Part shown: piece by piece, positions 1-10,673 of the stretch
Position numbering within the stretch: position 1 is the first letter of the stretch
Layout: the number at the start of each line of letters is the position of its first letter
DNA from: Rhexocercosporidium sp. MPI-PUGE-AT-0058
Taxonomy: Eukaryota > Ascomycota > Leotiomycetes > Helotiales
Direction: 5' to 3'
DNA length: 64,000 nucleotides
Assembly (NCBI GenBank): GCA_020746875.1
Contig: JAGTJL010000013.1
Location: 434,001-498,000 of the forward strand
Notes under the pieces: model-generated
Database searches by the model: none
The model's input: only the letters and a program-made list of their open reading frames with translations
Told to the model about the DNA's origin: nothing
Program-made: the position numbers and the translations under genes

Positions 1-230
1 TAGATGGTGGCAAGAAATGAGATGATCTTTGGTTCCGAGATCCGGGAAATGAGGTAAAGAGGTAGTATGAGATTGTAGAGGGATGGTGAGTGGTGTCTTG
101 AGATTGTGTTCTTGTAGATGAAGTTGCTGAAGGGCTCCCTTTCCAGGAGTCTGATATCTCCGCTGTGTTGGCGAACGGGAAAGGCAGAAAGTAGGGGAGA
201 GCCGGAGAAAAAGACGACTATGAGATCCAT
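1..230 (-). CDS. Possible 5' part of a gene cut by the left edge
   Basis: An ATG at 230..228 on the minus strand opens a frame of 76 codons that reaches the window edge without a stop. The first 20 or so residues are hydrophobic (MDLIVVFFSGSPLL...), which could be a signal peptide or membrane anchor. No known family is recognised. A frame of this length can occur by chance, so this may be noncoding. Confidence 0.2.
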   Translation of the reverse strand, partial: MDLIVVFFSGSPLLSAFPVRQHSGDIRLLEREPFSNFIYKNTISRHHSPSLYNLILPLYLISRISEPKIISFLATI

Positions 231-2049
231 GACTGTGGTTCGGCAATAGTTCCCATTCCACCGAGGAGTGCTTTCCTCCATGTAGCAACGTTGTTGTTGA
301 GAAGTGATCGGGCAGGAGGGAAGGGATCAAGAAGCAAGGACAACCATCCGACTGCATGGCCCTTCGCACGCGACTTCGCAGCAAGAATAGCCTGGAGAGG
401 ATGGATGATGAGAGAAATGGAAAGAACACTCGACGTCAACTGTAACACTGCTTGGGGTTTAATGATAAGCTTAGTCGACGAGACGAGAATGAGACGAAGC
501 TGTTGATGATGTGTGCGGGTCGACGTTATGTTTTGGTACTCGGTAACGTCCTGCGGGCAACAGCAAAAGCGACAGGCTGAAAATGCCCGACCATCCATCC
601 CCCTGCCTGCAATGAGCAAGCAGCAGTCTCTCAAGCCCATGTAGATGCACGTCTGACACTTCTCGCATTCCACATCAAAAGTCAAAACTGCTCTAAATTC
701 AACGTCGTTTTATCGCTAATCATCCTCTATTGATGTTTCCTGCTTCTCCCTCAAACCCATTCTTCCCCCCACCAGAACATCCACCTCTCCCACTTCAATC
801 CCCAATCTGAATGTTTCGGGTCGCTGCTGCACAGGTATGACAGGGAAACTCTGGCCTGCATGATCGTTGTGCTCTGGACGGTTCTGCTGTATTTGTTACA
901 ACCGTCGCGTTCCCTAATATCCGACATGTCGAGTACCGCCACCAGCTTGGCCTCTGATTTTGTCTGTGTACTAACTTAGTCCTTCCCGCTCTCGTAGTCT
1001 GAGATGACACAAAACAGATACGATGCGGTTGACGACGACCCGGTATCTCCGCTTGGAAGTTCTCCATGCAGCTCCCCAAACAACGGATGGGTCCATTATG
1101 CTGCCTTCCATGATCGGTGAAGCTCAACAAGCCGGGTGAATGTTGTCCTGGTATCTACCACGCTGGCTTCGCAACGGAGATCTGCGTCAGCGGAAAGCAG
1201 ATCTGATCACAATCCCCACAACAACTACCGGGGAACACCGGGAAAGCTTACATGGAAAGCCATTTGGGGGTTCGGGATGGCGACTTCGGGGGTCATGGGG
1301 AGCATGCATCGGGACAAGCAGAACCCTCAAATTGCGAGGCACCTGTGTTGGAATTCCCTCAAGAACGAGACCCCATAACAAAGTCCGTACTTTGATATGA
1401 TAGCCTCATCTAGACCACTCGGCTGTTAAAGAAATTCTTAATATAAATCGCTAGCAATGTGTCAAACTCAGGAAAAGGGGGCGAATGCGGAACAAGCGAG
1501 CGAGCCAATGGGCATCAACAGACTCATCTACTCGTCGCTGCCATTTTCATTCAGAGTTCATCAACCAGGTGCGGCGAGGCGACCATTCGGACTTCCAAGA
1601 GTCACCAGAGGCAACTTGACCCGGATCTTCACTATCTCATTCGAACGAGGGAAGTCACCATTCCTTCTCAAGCCGCGTCCCGGTACCACTTAATCGGCTG
1701 GGCATCAGAGAGTCGGGACAAGAAATCCACCATGACTTGCCCCGAACCGAGCATCATGTCGCTAGCTTGCTCATAAAGGCATCGCTCGTAATCGACTTCT
1801 AGATCTTTATTCACTTTCTCTACTTCATAACCTCTTCAGTGAATGCTACCCTTGTCTTCGATACTGCTGTAATCAGGTCTTCCCAGGCCACCATCTTCCT
1901 CATCCTCCTCCTTTCTTTATCCTCAAATTCGTTACACCCTTCTTGAACAAACGCAATACTATCACGAATCAGCTCCCAGGCCCTCAAATTGTCTAAAGCA
2001 CTCGCCTACTTTTTGTCACCCGACTCTAAATCCTTCAGAGTACCAGACC
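231..2049. other. Intergenic region, no supported gene
   Basis: Only short overlapping open frames occur here, none with a recognisable domain or a plausible splice series. The last 250 bases are CT-rich and are the probable promoter and leader of the P450 that starts at 2050. Confidence 0.5.
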
Positions 2050-3900
2050 ATGTTCAGTAACCCGCTCATGCCATACGAAAAGGTGATGCTCTCACTCGAG
2101 GTGGCAACTCTTTGCATCATAACCTTCTTCGTCATAACCATCAGCCATAGCATCTACAAAAGACTCTTCTCTCGTCGCTCCTTGCCCAAATCTCTCCCAT
2201 GGATCGGCATGGACGACGGCATCTTCTCACGTGCCCGTACCACCGTCAGAACCTTTTTCCACACTCGAGATCTGGTTTTGGAAGGTTACGAGAAGGTAAG
2301 ACCAATTCCAACTTTAAAGTGTCCAGGCTTGCTCACATGCTCAGTATTCCAAGAGGAATCTCCCGTTCGTGCTTCCGAATGTCACCACCGGTCCCGAAGT
2401 CATCCTTCCCATGTCACAGATGGAGTGGCTACTGCGTCAACCAGACAGCATCCTCTCGCAGAACGAAGTCAACCGCCAGTTCCTCCAAGCTGACTATACT
2501 ATGCTACATCCAAGAGTCATTTCCGACACTGTTCACGATGATGTCATACGCAAGGAGTTGACAAAACTGCTGGGCGATTACACCGAGGATGTCCAAGACG
2601 AGATTGATTTCGCTTTTAGAAAGGTTTGGGGTGTCAACACCTCTGACTGGGTTGAGATACCTGCGTACTACACAATGCTTGATGTCATTGGTCGAATCTC
2701 AAACAGAGTACTTGTTGGCATGCCACTTTGTAAGTCATTGTATTCTCTTCCCAATTCCAGGCTAACAGATCTCGAGGTCGCAATGAAGACTATCTGAAGC
2801 CATCCAAGGAGTTTGCTCGGCTGGTTGTCGTCCAAGGCACCTTCATCTCACTCTTCCCACCAATTTTCAAGCCGTGAGTGAATCACGATCTTTGTTGTAT
2901 CCAACTGACCCCGGAAGTGTTGTGGCACCTTTGATCAACTTTTTCGACACACAGAGATATCGCAAGTGTGCGAAGTACATTATCCCACTCATCAAACTCA
3001 GAAATTATGGTCCCTTGGATGACGAGAAGAAGAAGGTCAGAAGCCCGTTTCGCTCATCCAATGTAAGGCTGACTTGTATCATACAGAATGACTACGTTCA
3101 ATGGTCTATCGATCATTCACATCGCAAGAATGACCCATCCGAGCGGACCCCTGATATCATCTCGAAGAGACTCAATGTTGTTGGTTTCGCAGCCATTCAA
3201 TCTTCAGCCATTACCTTGACGAACCTCATCCTCGACCTTGGTGCTAGCCCTCAGATCGCCATATACTTGTCCATAATTCGAAACGAAGTTCTCGCTGAAC
3301 TATCAGCCGAACATGGTGTCTGGAGCAAGGCAGCTCTCGCTCGCATGGTGACCCTAGACAGCACATTGCGAGAGAGTTTGAGACTGTGGGGCTTTGTCAG
3401 TCGAGGCGTCTTGAAAGAAGTTAGCCACAAGAACGGTGTGACTCTTCCCACTGGGGAGCACTTGCCACGAGGTACCAAGGTTGGAATTCATGCGTATCCG
3501 GTACATCACGATGAGAACTACTACAAGGATCCTTACAAATTCAACCCGATGAGATTCTGCTCTTTGGGGGAGAAGCTAGTTGATGGCTCGGCAAACTGTG
3601 GTAGCAATAAAGGCACCGCCTTGGTCACAACTAGCTCAATTTTCATGCCATTTTCTCACGGCCGACATGCCTGGTATGTTCCCCATGTTTGACTGCCATG
3701 AGTTGAATCTTGACTGACACACCAACAGCCCCGGCCGATTCTTTGCCTCTCAGCAACTGAAGCTGGTCCTTGCCTACATCGCACTCAACTATGACATCCA
3801 GCCAATTGCCTCTCGTCCAGCCAACGACTGGTTCGTTGGTAGTCAGGGTCCACCACTCGATGTCAGAGTCCGCATTCGCCGCCGCGAGGGTACAGTCTAG
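2050..3900 (+). CDS. Cytochrome P450 monooxygenase, ent-kaurene-oxidase-like type
   Basis: Six exons: 2050-2295, 2345-2729, 2777-2873, 2918-3035, 3087-3673 and 3729-3900, giving 534 residues. Residues about 15-35 form an N-terminal ER anchor. The I helix carries the variant AAIQSSAITLTN, without the usual acidic-Thr pair, a pattern known from fungal P450s related to ent-kaurene oxidase. The ExxR motif is ESLR at 378-381, FNPMRF replaces PERF, and the heme loop is FSHGRHACPG with the ligand Cys at 478, whose codon is split by the last intron. The enzyme is expected to hydroxylate a lipophilic substrate at the ER with a P450 reductase. The substrate cannot be read from the sequence. No biosynthetic backbone gene is adjacent. 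Intron 4 (3036-3086, 51 nt) is divisible by three and stop-free, so retained transcripts would stay in frame. Confidence 0.9.
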
Positions 3901-5046
3901 CAACTCCTCGTCCTTTCTCGACCGTACCCTCCCCTCCATTGACTCCGCCTACCTCATCTCTCGAAACCTCTGTACAAAACGAGAACAATCATATTGTGCC
4001 AAGATACTTGGTATTTGCATGGATTGGTAGATACCGCCCACTGTCCCACTATCCAGCCGCGGTTTTCGCATGGTATTGTCAATGTTTACTCCGCTCAGTT
4101 CTAGTATGGAGTTTGCATAGGATGGAGTCATTCACATTCGCATCTCAGTTTGGCTGAGATACTTTGTGCTTCTATCCTCGCTTTCATATATCAGGCTACA
4201 TGCTCCCAACTCGGTCTTTCTCAGTATGTGCCTATTTGATGTTCACTCTTCAATCTTTTTGTCTCTTCCGTTCATGAGTTCAATTTAGCTGAACTTGCTT
4301 CGCTGGCGTTGCATCTCGCATTTTGTTCTTCAACATGGGACGGATGATTACGGTTCTCAAATTTTAGGGAGTAACAGCGAAGGGGGAAGTGTAGTAATAA
4401 TGCAAAGACCCTTTTGACTGGCTTTTTATTTTGCTTTCGCTGAGTTACGTTTGCGTCTGGTGGGTTGAGCTGAGTTGAGTGGTGTTGGCTGCGTGGACGC
4501 ATGGGATTCTTTGCAAGCATGGACTTTGTATCATATATGGCTAGCTTGTTGTTGCGACAGATAAAAGTTTTGGAGGAATAATATAAAATCCCATACTTAT
4601 ATGTGTGGTCTTCGAATGTTTGCTCTGTGATATCTACCCCACGACACCCAACATATCGTGTCTAGAAGGAGGTCCATTTCAGCACATAGAACTTTTCGAA
4701 CTGTCTCGAGCCAAGTTAAAGTAAAGTACCTTGAACTCTTTGTTGATTGTTTTTGTTGGTCTATGAGACTATTGGGACGTGAAGGAGTGCGTGATGTTGA
4801 AGTGTTGATGGTAAGTTGTCTCTATTCCAGGAGGGGCATCGGCTAGATTATCGAGGGTTCAAAGCCTGAAACTCGAGGCTGGTTTTTAGCGAGAACCTCG
4901 CCGCTAACAACAAGACTTGCCTAAGAGCCTAGATGCAGGAGAAGGAGCAAAAGGAAGTCTATGGAAAACCTAGGTTTCATGACATGTCGATTTATAAACC
5001 CCTAGAAACAAATGTATTTTACATCCATTTGATACTAGGTATGCAC
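3901..5046. other. Intergenic region, no supported gene
   Basis: Only short frames of no recognisable family. The stretch is moderately AT-rich and contains a small inverted repeat near 4865-4885 (gcctgaaactcgaggc). I see no gene or complete mobile element. Confidence 0.5.
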
Positions 5047-5470
5047 CTAGTAAATGCCCTGACGATTGAGAAAGGCACCATGATGTTCCAAATCCAAATC
5101 CAAATACAAGACGCCTATTAAGACATCGTTGATCATTACTTCTACAGTACCATCTGAATTATTCCCCCATTCCTGTGAAAAGTCTTTTTCTTCCTTTTCA
5201 CAGAATTCTAAGCTTACAATTTCAAATCTCTCATCCCCTGACAACGGCCGAAGCAGAAGCACAAGCGGAACCACCACTAGCCAACGCACCCATGTCACCA
5301 ACATGCAGTATAACTTTCAAACTAGGATATCCTGCATCATTCAGAACGAAACTTGGATTTGGGTTCAGTGGGGTTGAGGAAGGCGTGTCGAAGAATGCGC
5401 ACTGGCCTAGATCAAAGGGGTAGAAGACCTCGCCGTTGCCGAGAGCGGTGATTTGAAGCTTGCCAACCAT
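5047..5470 (-). CDS. Possible small two-exon protein of unknown function
   Basis: An ATG at 5470 starts MVGKLQITALGNGEVFYPFD and runs 57 codons. A candidate intron 5298-5238 (61 nt, GTGACA...GTCAG) joins it in frame to a second segment, 5237-5047, that is acidic and ends in a hydrophobic strand-like stretch. The joined product is 120 residues. No signal peptide or known domain is seen. The donor is not the strongest type, and the first segment alone would stop just after the junction, so the model is uncertain. It could also be a relic. Confidence 0.3.
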
Positions 5471-8040
5471 ATTGGTCAGTGGAACAAATCTGCTCGCGTA
5501 TTGGAAGTTGTCTTACCGTTTGTACGCAGCAATTTGTGTCTGCTTATTTGGGCGTGACTTCTTAGGCCGGGGTTGGGAGGATGGGGTGTGGAGATTAACA
5601 GACACTGGGAGAGAATCAAGTAAAGAAACATGATGAATGCGAGACGTAAAATGAAATACTCTAGATGTCTAAATTTATATGAACGGTAGCTCTCACACTG
5701 GTTTGACTGAGTAGCAGGTACGGGACAGGAAATATCCCGTTTGACCTCTCCCAAGATGGCGAGCAAGGCAATCGGAGCCATCCCAAAAGAAAATATGGTG
5801 ACTGAGCTTAAGATTTAATAGTATGAAAGAGAAACGTTGCTTCTTGAAAGTTTTAGGCGGAAGGAAGTAGCAACGTTCTCGGTTGAAGTTGTTGAAATCG
5901 GTGAATACTTGGAAAAGGAAAGAAAATGGTATAGAGAGCTATTCAGGTACTATATACTTAACCATCAGCTTCAACAATTTTCATATACAAGAAGAATTCT
6001 TAGATCGTTAGAGCAGACATGTCCTGTGCACACTGCTCAGACGAGAAGAGAAGGTTGATGAATTGGGTGATGCGCACTGACCTCCTCACGTGTCCCCATG
6101 GAAATTTCATTTGCTTGGTTGCTCGCTCGAGCCTCGAGAATTGCCATATGGAGAGGACAGAACTTGTATGATATCACACAGACATCCCAAAGTTCTTGCT
6201 CGAGCAATTTCTCTGATTGATACTCGTCAAGCGGCGGGTGAGCAAGCGCATAAGTAGTGTGAGGCTGGGGAGAGGGAAAAGTGTTCGGCAAGCACTTGTA
6301 ATTGAGTCACTGTCCTCAATTAGCTTGGCGTTGCTCCTCAAACGTCCTCTTCCAGCAGTCGTCTTGTTTGATACTCATAGAGTCGTCATGACACCCTATG
6401 TTCATCTTTCCACGAGGGGTTTGAGCAATTGCTGTTTGGGGCAGGGATGTTGAAGCTGGTTGCCACGCAAACCGTTGCCAATTGGATATAAGAAGCCCCT
6501 CCGCTACAGCTAAGAGGTCGATGTCGATATCTCTTGCTTATAGATCTTACTTGCTGTTACTGTTGCTTTTGTCTCTGTTGCTTTTGTCTCTGCTCGTCTG
6601 CTTGTCTGCTTGCCTCTTTTCGTTGCATCTCAAGCTCTCAAGCTCTTGAGGTTCGAGTCGGTCACGTGTGGACTTTCCAAAGCTGGAAACTTTTTTCGCA
6701 ATTGTATTTGGGGCGTTTGTGGCGTTGGTATGTCCCAACTGTATATTGGGAATATAGTATATCAAAGCCGTTATACTTTGAAAGAACCTTGCATTTCAAT
6801 CTCCATGATGCATCACCTGACAGCTCAGGGATGCGAGAAAGAAGACCGAGGCGGGTCGATTTCGTGACCGGTGAAGCGACATTTTTTGGGTGGCCAAAGC
6901 GCTCGCTTCACCGGAGACGAATTTGAACAGCCTCGGACTAGGAGCGAGGCGAGGTCTTTCTCTGCTTCTCGCCAAGGCTGATTTGAGGAGAACTTTTTTG
7001 TTAAAGAAAATATCCAGTCACGCACCCTGGTTTTGTAAGGTCTTGTTCTTCATTGTGAAGGAGGCGCTTCTAAGGTTTCTCATCTTCTCGTACTTCTCGT
7101 GACTTTGTCCCATGTTGGGCTCCTGTTGTCTACACAGTAGCTTGACAGCTCATGGGCAGCTTCTTGTTGCGAAGAGACCTGGGCATTCACCTGGTTCCCA
7201 GCTACCAAGGAACGCTCTTCGACGTAGTGGTGGGTCTAAGAGTTGGTATCAGCAGATGAGCTAGTCTTAAGCGAACACGTGTAGTAAATATACAATCTTG
7301 GTCCATGCTTTGTCATTCGAGACGCGTTAGATCTTCTTTCGAAGCTCTTCGAGTAGCTGCGTCCCCAAATCAATACAAATCTCATTCTCGACTGCAATAT
7401 CACAGCATCAAACGCCTTTAATTGCACCGCATTTCATTCCTCAGACGCGCCAAGCTAGGAGTTTTCTGTCACTTCAGACAATCCCTTCCAATCCTTCCCA
7501 ATCTGCCCCCGAAGGAAATGTCCTCGAGCCCCACCAAGAAGGCCACAGAGCGCTAGACATTGGATGAAGCAATTAGCAAGAACAGGGACAATCTGCAAGC
7601 CAGGACTACTTTCATATAAGCTTGGAGTCTGAACCTCCTCAGATTCGCCGCGATGCTACCAGACAATACTCCCTAACACATCTTGACAGCACTCACTAAT
7701 CAGCGCAGAGGGCCTGCATGCGAAGCATATCGTTTTGTACCTACCACAATCTTGCGTCAAAGTCCATGAATATCAAGGGTTGCACATCACCTTGAGTGTA
7801 GTGACCATTCCCTATCTACGCGAAGACTTCATGCCCTGTGGTGTATCTCGTACCGATCAACTCCTCATAATTGTCTTCAATCCGTCGTGGATCAAGTGTC
7901 ACTAGCGCGTTGAGTTGCTATCTAACTTCTCGCAAGGTATGCTTGCCTCGCTCGCTGCTGAATGACTAGATCCAAGCTAACGATGGGTGGCAGTATGGCA
8001 CACGCTTCACCACTTCCCCAAACAAACTTCATTTTCTTCG
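5471..8040. other. Long intergenic region with one orphan coding-like stretch
   Basis: No gene can be supported. A minus-strand frame at 6291-6037 contains a compact protein-like segment (LWDVCVISYKFCPLHMAIL, followed by a basic-acidic stretch) that lacks an ATG of its own and any clear flanking exons. The 300 bases before 8041 presumably carry the promoter of the next gene. Confidence 0.4.
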
Positions 8041-9927
8041 ATGATCATCCCAGCTTTTATACCGCACAGAAAGGAGTCCACCTCCATCCCTGTTCTTGCA
8101 AACACTGTGACTAGGAGTATCGGGAACGCTGGAGACAAGGAACAAGGCCGGTTTCTCTACCAAAGAGTTCTAAATCATGATACGGCAGCAAATCTCCTAC
8201 AAAACCTCGTCTCAAAAACCAACGCCGATCGCAAGTGGCTTGAACAACAGTACCGGGAACATGGTGCTGCTCTCGAAGGTCTATGGATAAAGAAAAGCAT
8301 TGGGGATCGCAAAAGGGTCCTACTACAGTGCTATCATGGTATATATCCATCTAAGTTCAGCGAGGGAGATCTCGCATACAAATATCGAATTCGGATATAT
8401 GGCAAAGAAACACGCCCATTTCGAGACATCTTCATGCGACCGTACATCAACTTGGAGGATTTAAGTAGCAGACCGGAGATATTTCTCGGACTTGCTGCGA
8501 ATCATGTCAATATATCGTCGGAAAACTGGGTCGTATTTGACATGAAGATACTGCGTAACCTATGGAGTCAGGGTAGCCTAGAGGTCCTTTATAACAGTGG
8601 TGCTGTTATCATGTACGGCGCTCGGTACGGGGAGCTGGTGAAGTGGATCCCGGAGGCTGCACACCGTGCAGATACAATGGGCTTCCCCAGAGCTCATCTT
8701 GTGCTGGAAACTCAATCCACAATAATGAAATTTGTGAGAGTCGTGTTTGGTGTTCTGGCTACAGAACTGGATGCAAATGTTGGCACTTCCCAAAAGTCCG
8801 CATCCAAAGTCCCACGATCTCCTCCAAACATGGGATTACCTTTCTTGGACGAACCGTATGGACCCTGTCCTGTCTTCTGTTGGGATAAACTCCACTCTAT
8901 CGTCCAGGCACAGCTGAGTTTGACAAGCGATCACGTTCGTCATTTACAGACCGACCCAGCATACTTGCTCAGATACATCAATGTTGCTAAACAAGGACAT
9001 TTTGCCGCCAACGGACTAGCTGGAACCTTTTTGTCAATAATTCCTATTGATCTACACCGTGATGTGTGTACTGCGCAGTACTGGGGTTGGATTGTAGAAG
9101 AAGTCAAGAGCTTACGTGACCTTCATGCGAGATTTCGGGACTCCATATTCCCCGGTGAGCCTTTACCAAAGAAGTACGGAGACAAGTTTGCAGCTCTCGA
9201 AGCCTTGGTACTCGCCTTGATAGAAAGTCAATCGAAGCACACTCGAGCAACATACCCGCAACGTCCTGGATTTCAAGAAGGATACAAGTTCAAGTACGTT
9301 GGGGACACCGACACTCGCACAGGCTTTTTTGAGTTGAAGGCAAACACACGAACTGATCTTGATATGTACCCTGTCGACAAACTTGACTGGTACGTATATT
9401 CGGTTACTGAGTCTCCTCAAAACATTCGGGGCATCGATCACACTCGCCTCTTCTCCTCGATTGACGACTACATCAATAACTGCGAGGCTAAAGAGCGAGC
9501 AAGACTGGATGAGACGCTGCAAAGAAACTTGTCTGATCTTGCCTCCCTTCACGAGATGTTGATAATGTTGAAATCACATAGGCCCAGAGCCACCCCTGAA
9601 GACATCTCGAAATACAAGGTTACACGTTCAAGTCGAGGCTGGCAATATATTGTAGCAGCCGAAGATCCCAGTGGCGGAGCAATCTGGCCCCTTGTTGATG
9701 AAGCGTCGTGGAAGCCAAAACGTGTTCAGTTCCTCAGCAAGATGTTAGCGTCTTTTGAGAGACGCTCAATCCCTCACCTCAGAGCCGATCAAGAGAATAT
9801 CGAGAATCAAGTGGCAATGCACAATCGACTCCATCTCTTCTGGATAGCTGCAAGAAAAACGTACAGCAATCTCCTTCGAGAGAACGGCTTCACGAACGAG
9901 AAGATCGAGCTGGATCTTGACACCTGA
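8041..9927 (+). CDS. Unknown large protein, main frame of a decayed gene
   Basis: The ATG at 8041 is the first ATG of the frame; the 54 bases before it are open but begin only with GTG. The frame runs 628 codons to TGA at 9925-9927. There is no signal peptide or membrane segment and I do not recognise a catalytic motif. Internal composition is that of a normal soluble protein, with YLYQRVLN-type helical N-terminal text, a Trp-rich middle and a charged C-terminal third. I have a general impression of a lineage-expanded family of unknown function in Leotiomycetes, but no search was possible. The same frame continues coherently after the TGA (see 9928-10673), so this is probably the larger part of a broken gene. 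Confidence 0.6.
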   Translation: MIIPAFIPHRKESTSIPVLANTVTRSIGNAGDKEQGRFLYQRVLNHDTAANLLQNLVSKTNADRKWLEQQYREHGAALEGLWIKKSIGDRKRVLLQCYHGIYPSKFSEGDLAYKYRIRIYGKETRPFRDIFMRPYINLEDLSSRPEIFLGLAANHVNISSENWVVFDMKILRNLWSQGSLEVLYNSGAVIMYGARYGELVKWIPEAAHRADTMGFPRAHLVLETQSTIMKFVRVVFGVLATELDANVGTSQKSASKVPRSPPNMGLPFLDEPYGPCPVFCWDKLHSIVQAQLSLTSDHVRHLQTDPAYLLRYINVAKQGHFAANGLAGTFLSIIPIDLHRDVCTAQYWGWIVEEVKSLRDLHARFRDSIFPGEPLPKKYGDKFAALEALVLALIESQSKHTRATYPQRPGFQEGYKFKYVGDTDTRTGFFELKANTRTDLDMYPVDKLDWYVYSVTESPQNIRGIDHTRLFSSIDDYINNCEAKERARLDETLQRNLSDLASLHEMLIMLKSHRPRATPEDISKYKVTRSSRGWQYIVAAEDPSGGAIWPLVDEASWKPKRVQFLSKMLASFERRSIPHLRADQENIENQVAMHNRLHLFWIAARKTYSNLLRENGFTNEKIELDLDT

Positions 9928-10673
9928 TCTTTTGACACCAATCCCTTTGACTACCAATATGACCAAGATGGTAAAAGTCGTGCATTGCAGCCGAGTCAAC
10001 GGTTGTTAGCTGCCCCAAAGACAAAAGCAACGGGAAAGACTCCATCGGCTGGCAGCCCCGACGTAGCAGAGCCGCTGTACCAAGTTGCCCCCGCTGAAGT
10101 TGTTCACGAAGAGATTGGTTCTTTGCCTATTCAAAACGTCCACTCACCAAAATAGTACAAGTGGACCGAGAGAGCTCTGAATTCACCCCCGAAACTCCTT
10201 TAGACGAACGCAGAGATGTCTTAGAAATCGAGTCTATCCTCCCGGTTCGTAAAAATCCCCAGAAACCCAGGCAGCCCCGTCAACAGCGCGAGAAATATCC
10301 AGACAATGGCCTCCCGTTCACAGTGTTGCCACGATACTCAGGAGCCATTGTGCTGGCCGCGAAGGCAGACATTCTTGAGGCACTTCTCCCACTCTTTACG
10401 CACAGGGATACCGAGAACAAGGGTGCTGGCAAGCCTGTCTTGTGGAGAGACTTCCAGAAAGCAATGTGCACAATTGGGTTTGATGTACAAGCTATGGGAA
10501 AAGGCAGCCTATTCTCCTTCAAACCCAATAGCACCTCACCGTGGTATGGGAAGCCAAAGCTTATCCTACATAGGCCGGTGAACTTCTACGATCGTATTCA
10601 GATGCTGAAGCTGGGTAATCGGTTTGCAGACCATTATGGGTGGAATAGCGGTAGCTTCGTGCTGAAGTACTGA
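9928..10673 (+). pseudogene. Detached C-terminal part of the gene at 8041
   Basis: After TGA 9925-9927 the same frame reads on for 75 sense codons (SFDTNPFDYQYDQDGKS...) to TAG 10153-10155. From 10149 a +1 frame continues through a proline-rich linker into a compact C-terminal domain ending at TGA 10671-10673. That domain has Trp-Arg-Asp-Phe and GFDVQAMGKGSLFSF text and a terminal HYGW segment. One missing A in the AAAA run at 10149-10152 would join the two frames exactly and remove the TAG. No GT-AG intron that removes the lesions was found. What is left is two frames split by one nonsense codon and one single-base shift. Independent translation of the last part would need a non-ATG start. 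Confidence 0.5.

Noticed and set aside
218..685. 155-codon open frame on the minus strand
   Set aside because: No domain, Cys/Ser-rich random-looking text, overlaps other equally long frames; likely chance.
1136..1776. Several plus-strand frames of 78-105 codons
   Set aside because: Mutually overlapping, no splice sites, no family resemblance.
4850..4900. Possible tRNA-like hairpin near ggttcaaagcc
   Set aside because: No acceptor stem or complete cloverleaf can be drawn.
9925..9927. Programmed readthrough of the TGA
   Set aside because: The following bases are TCT, not the CTA context known to promote TGA readthrough in fungi; a second lesion is present downstream.
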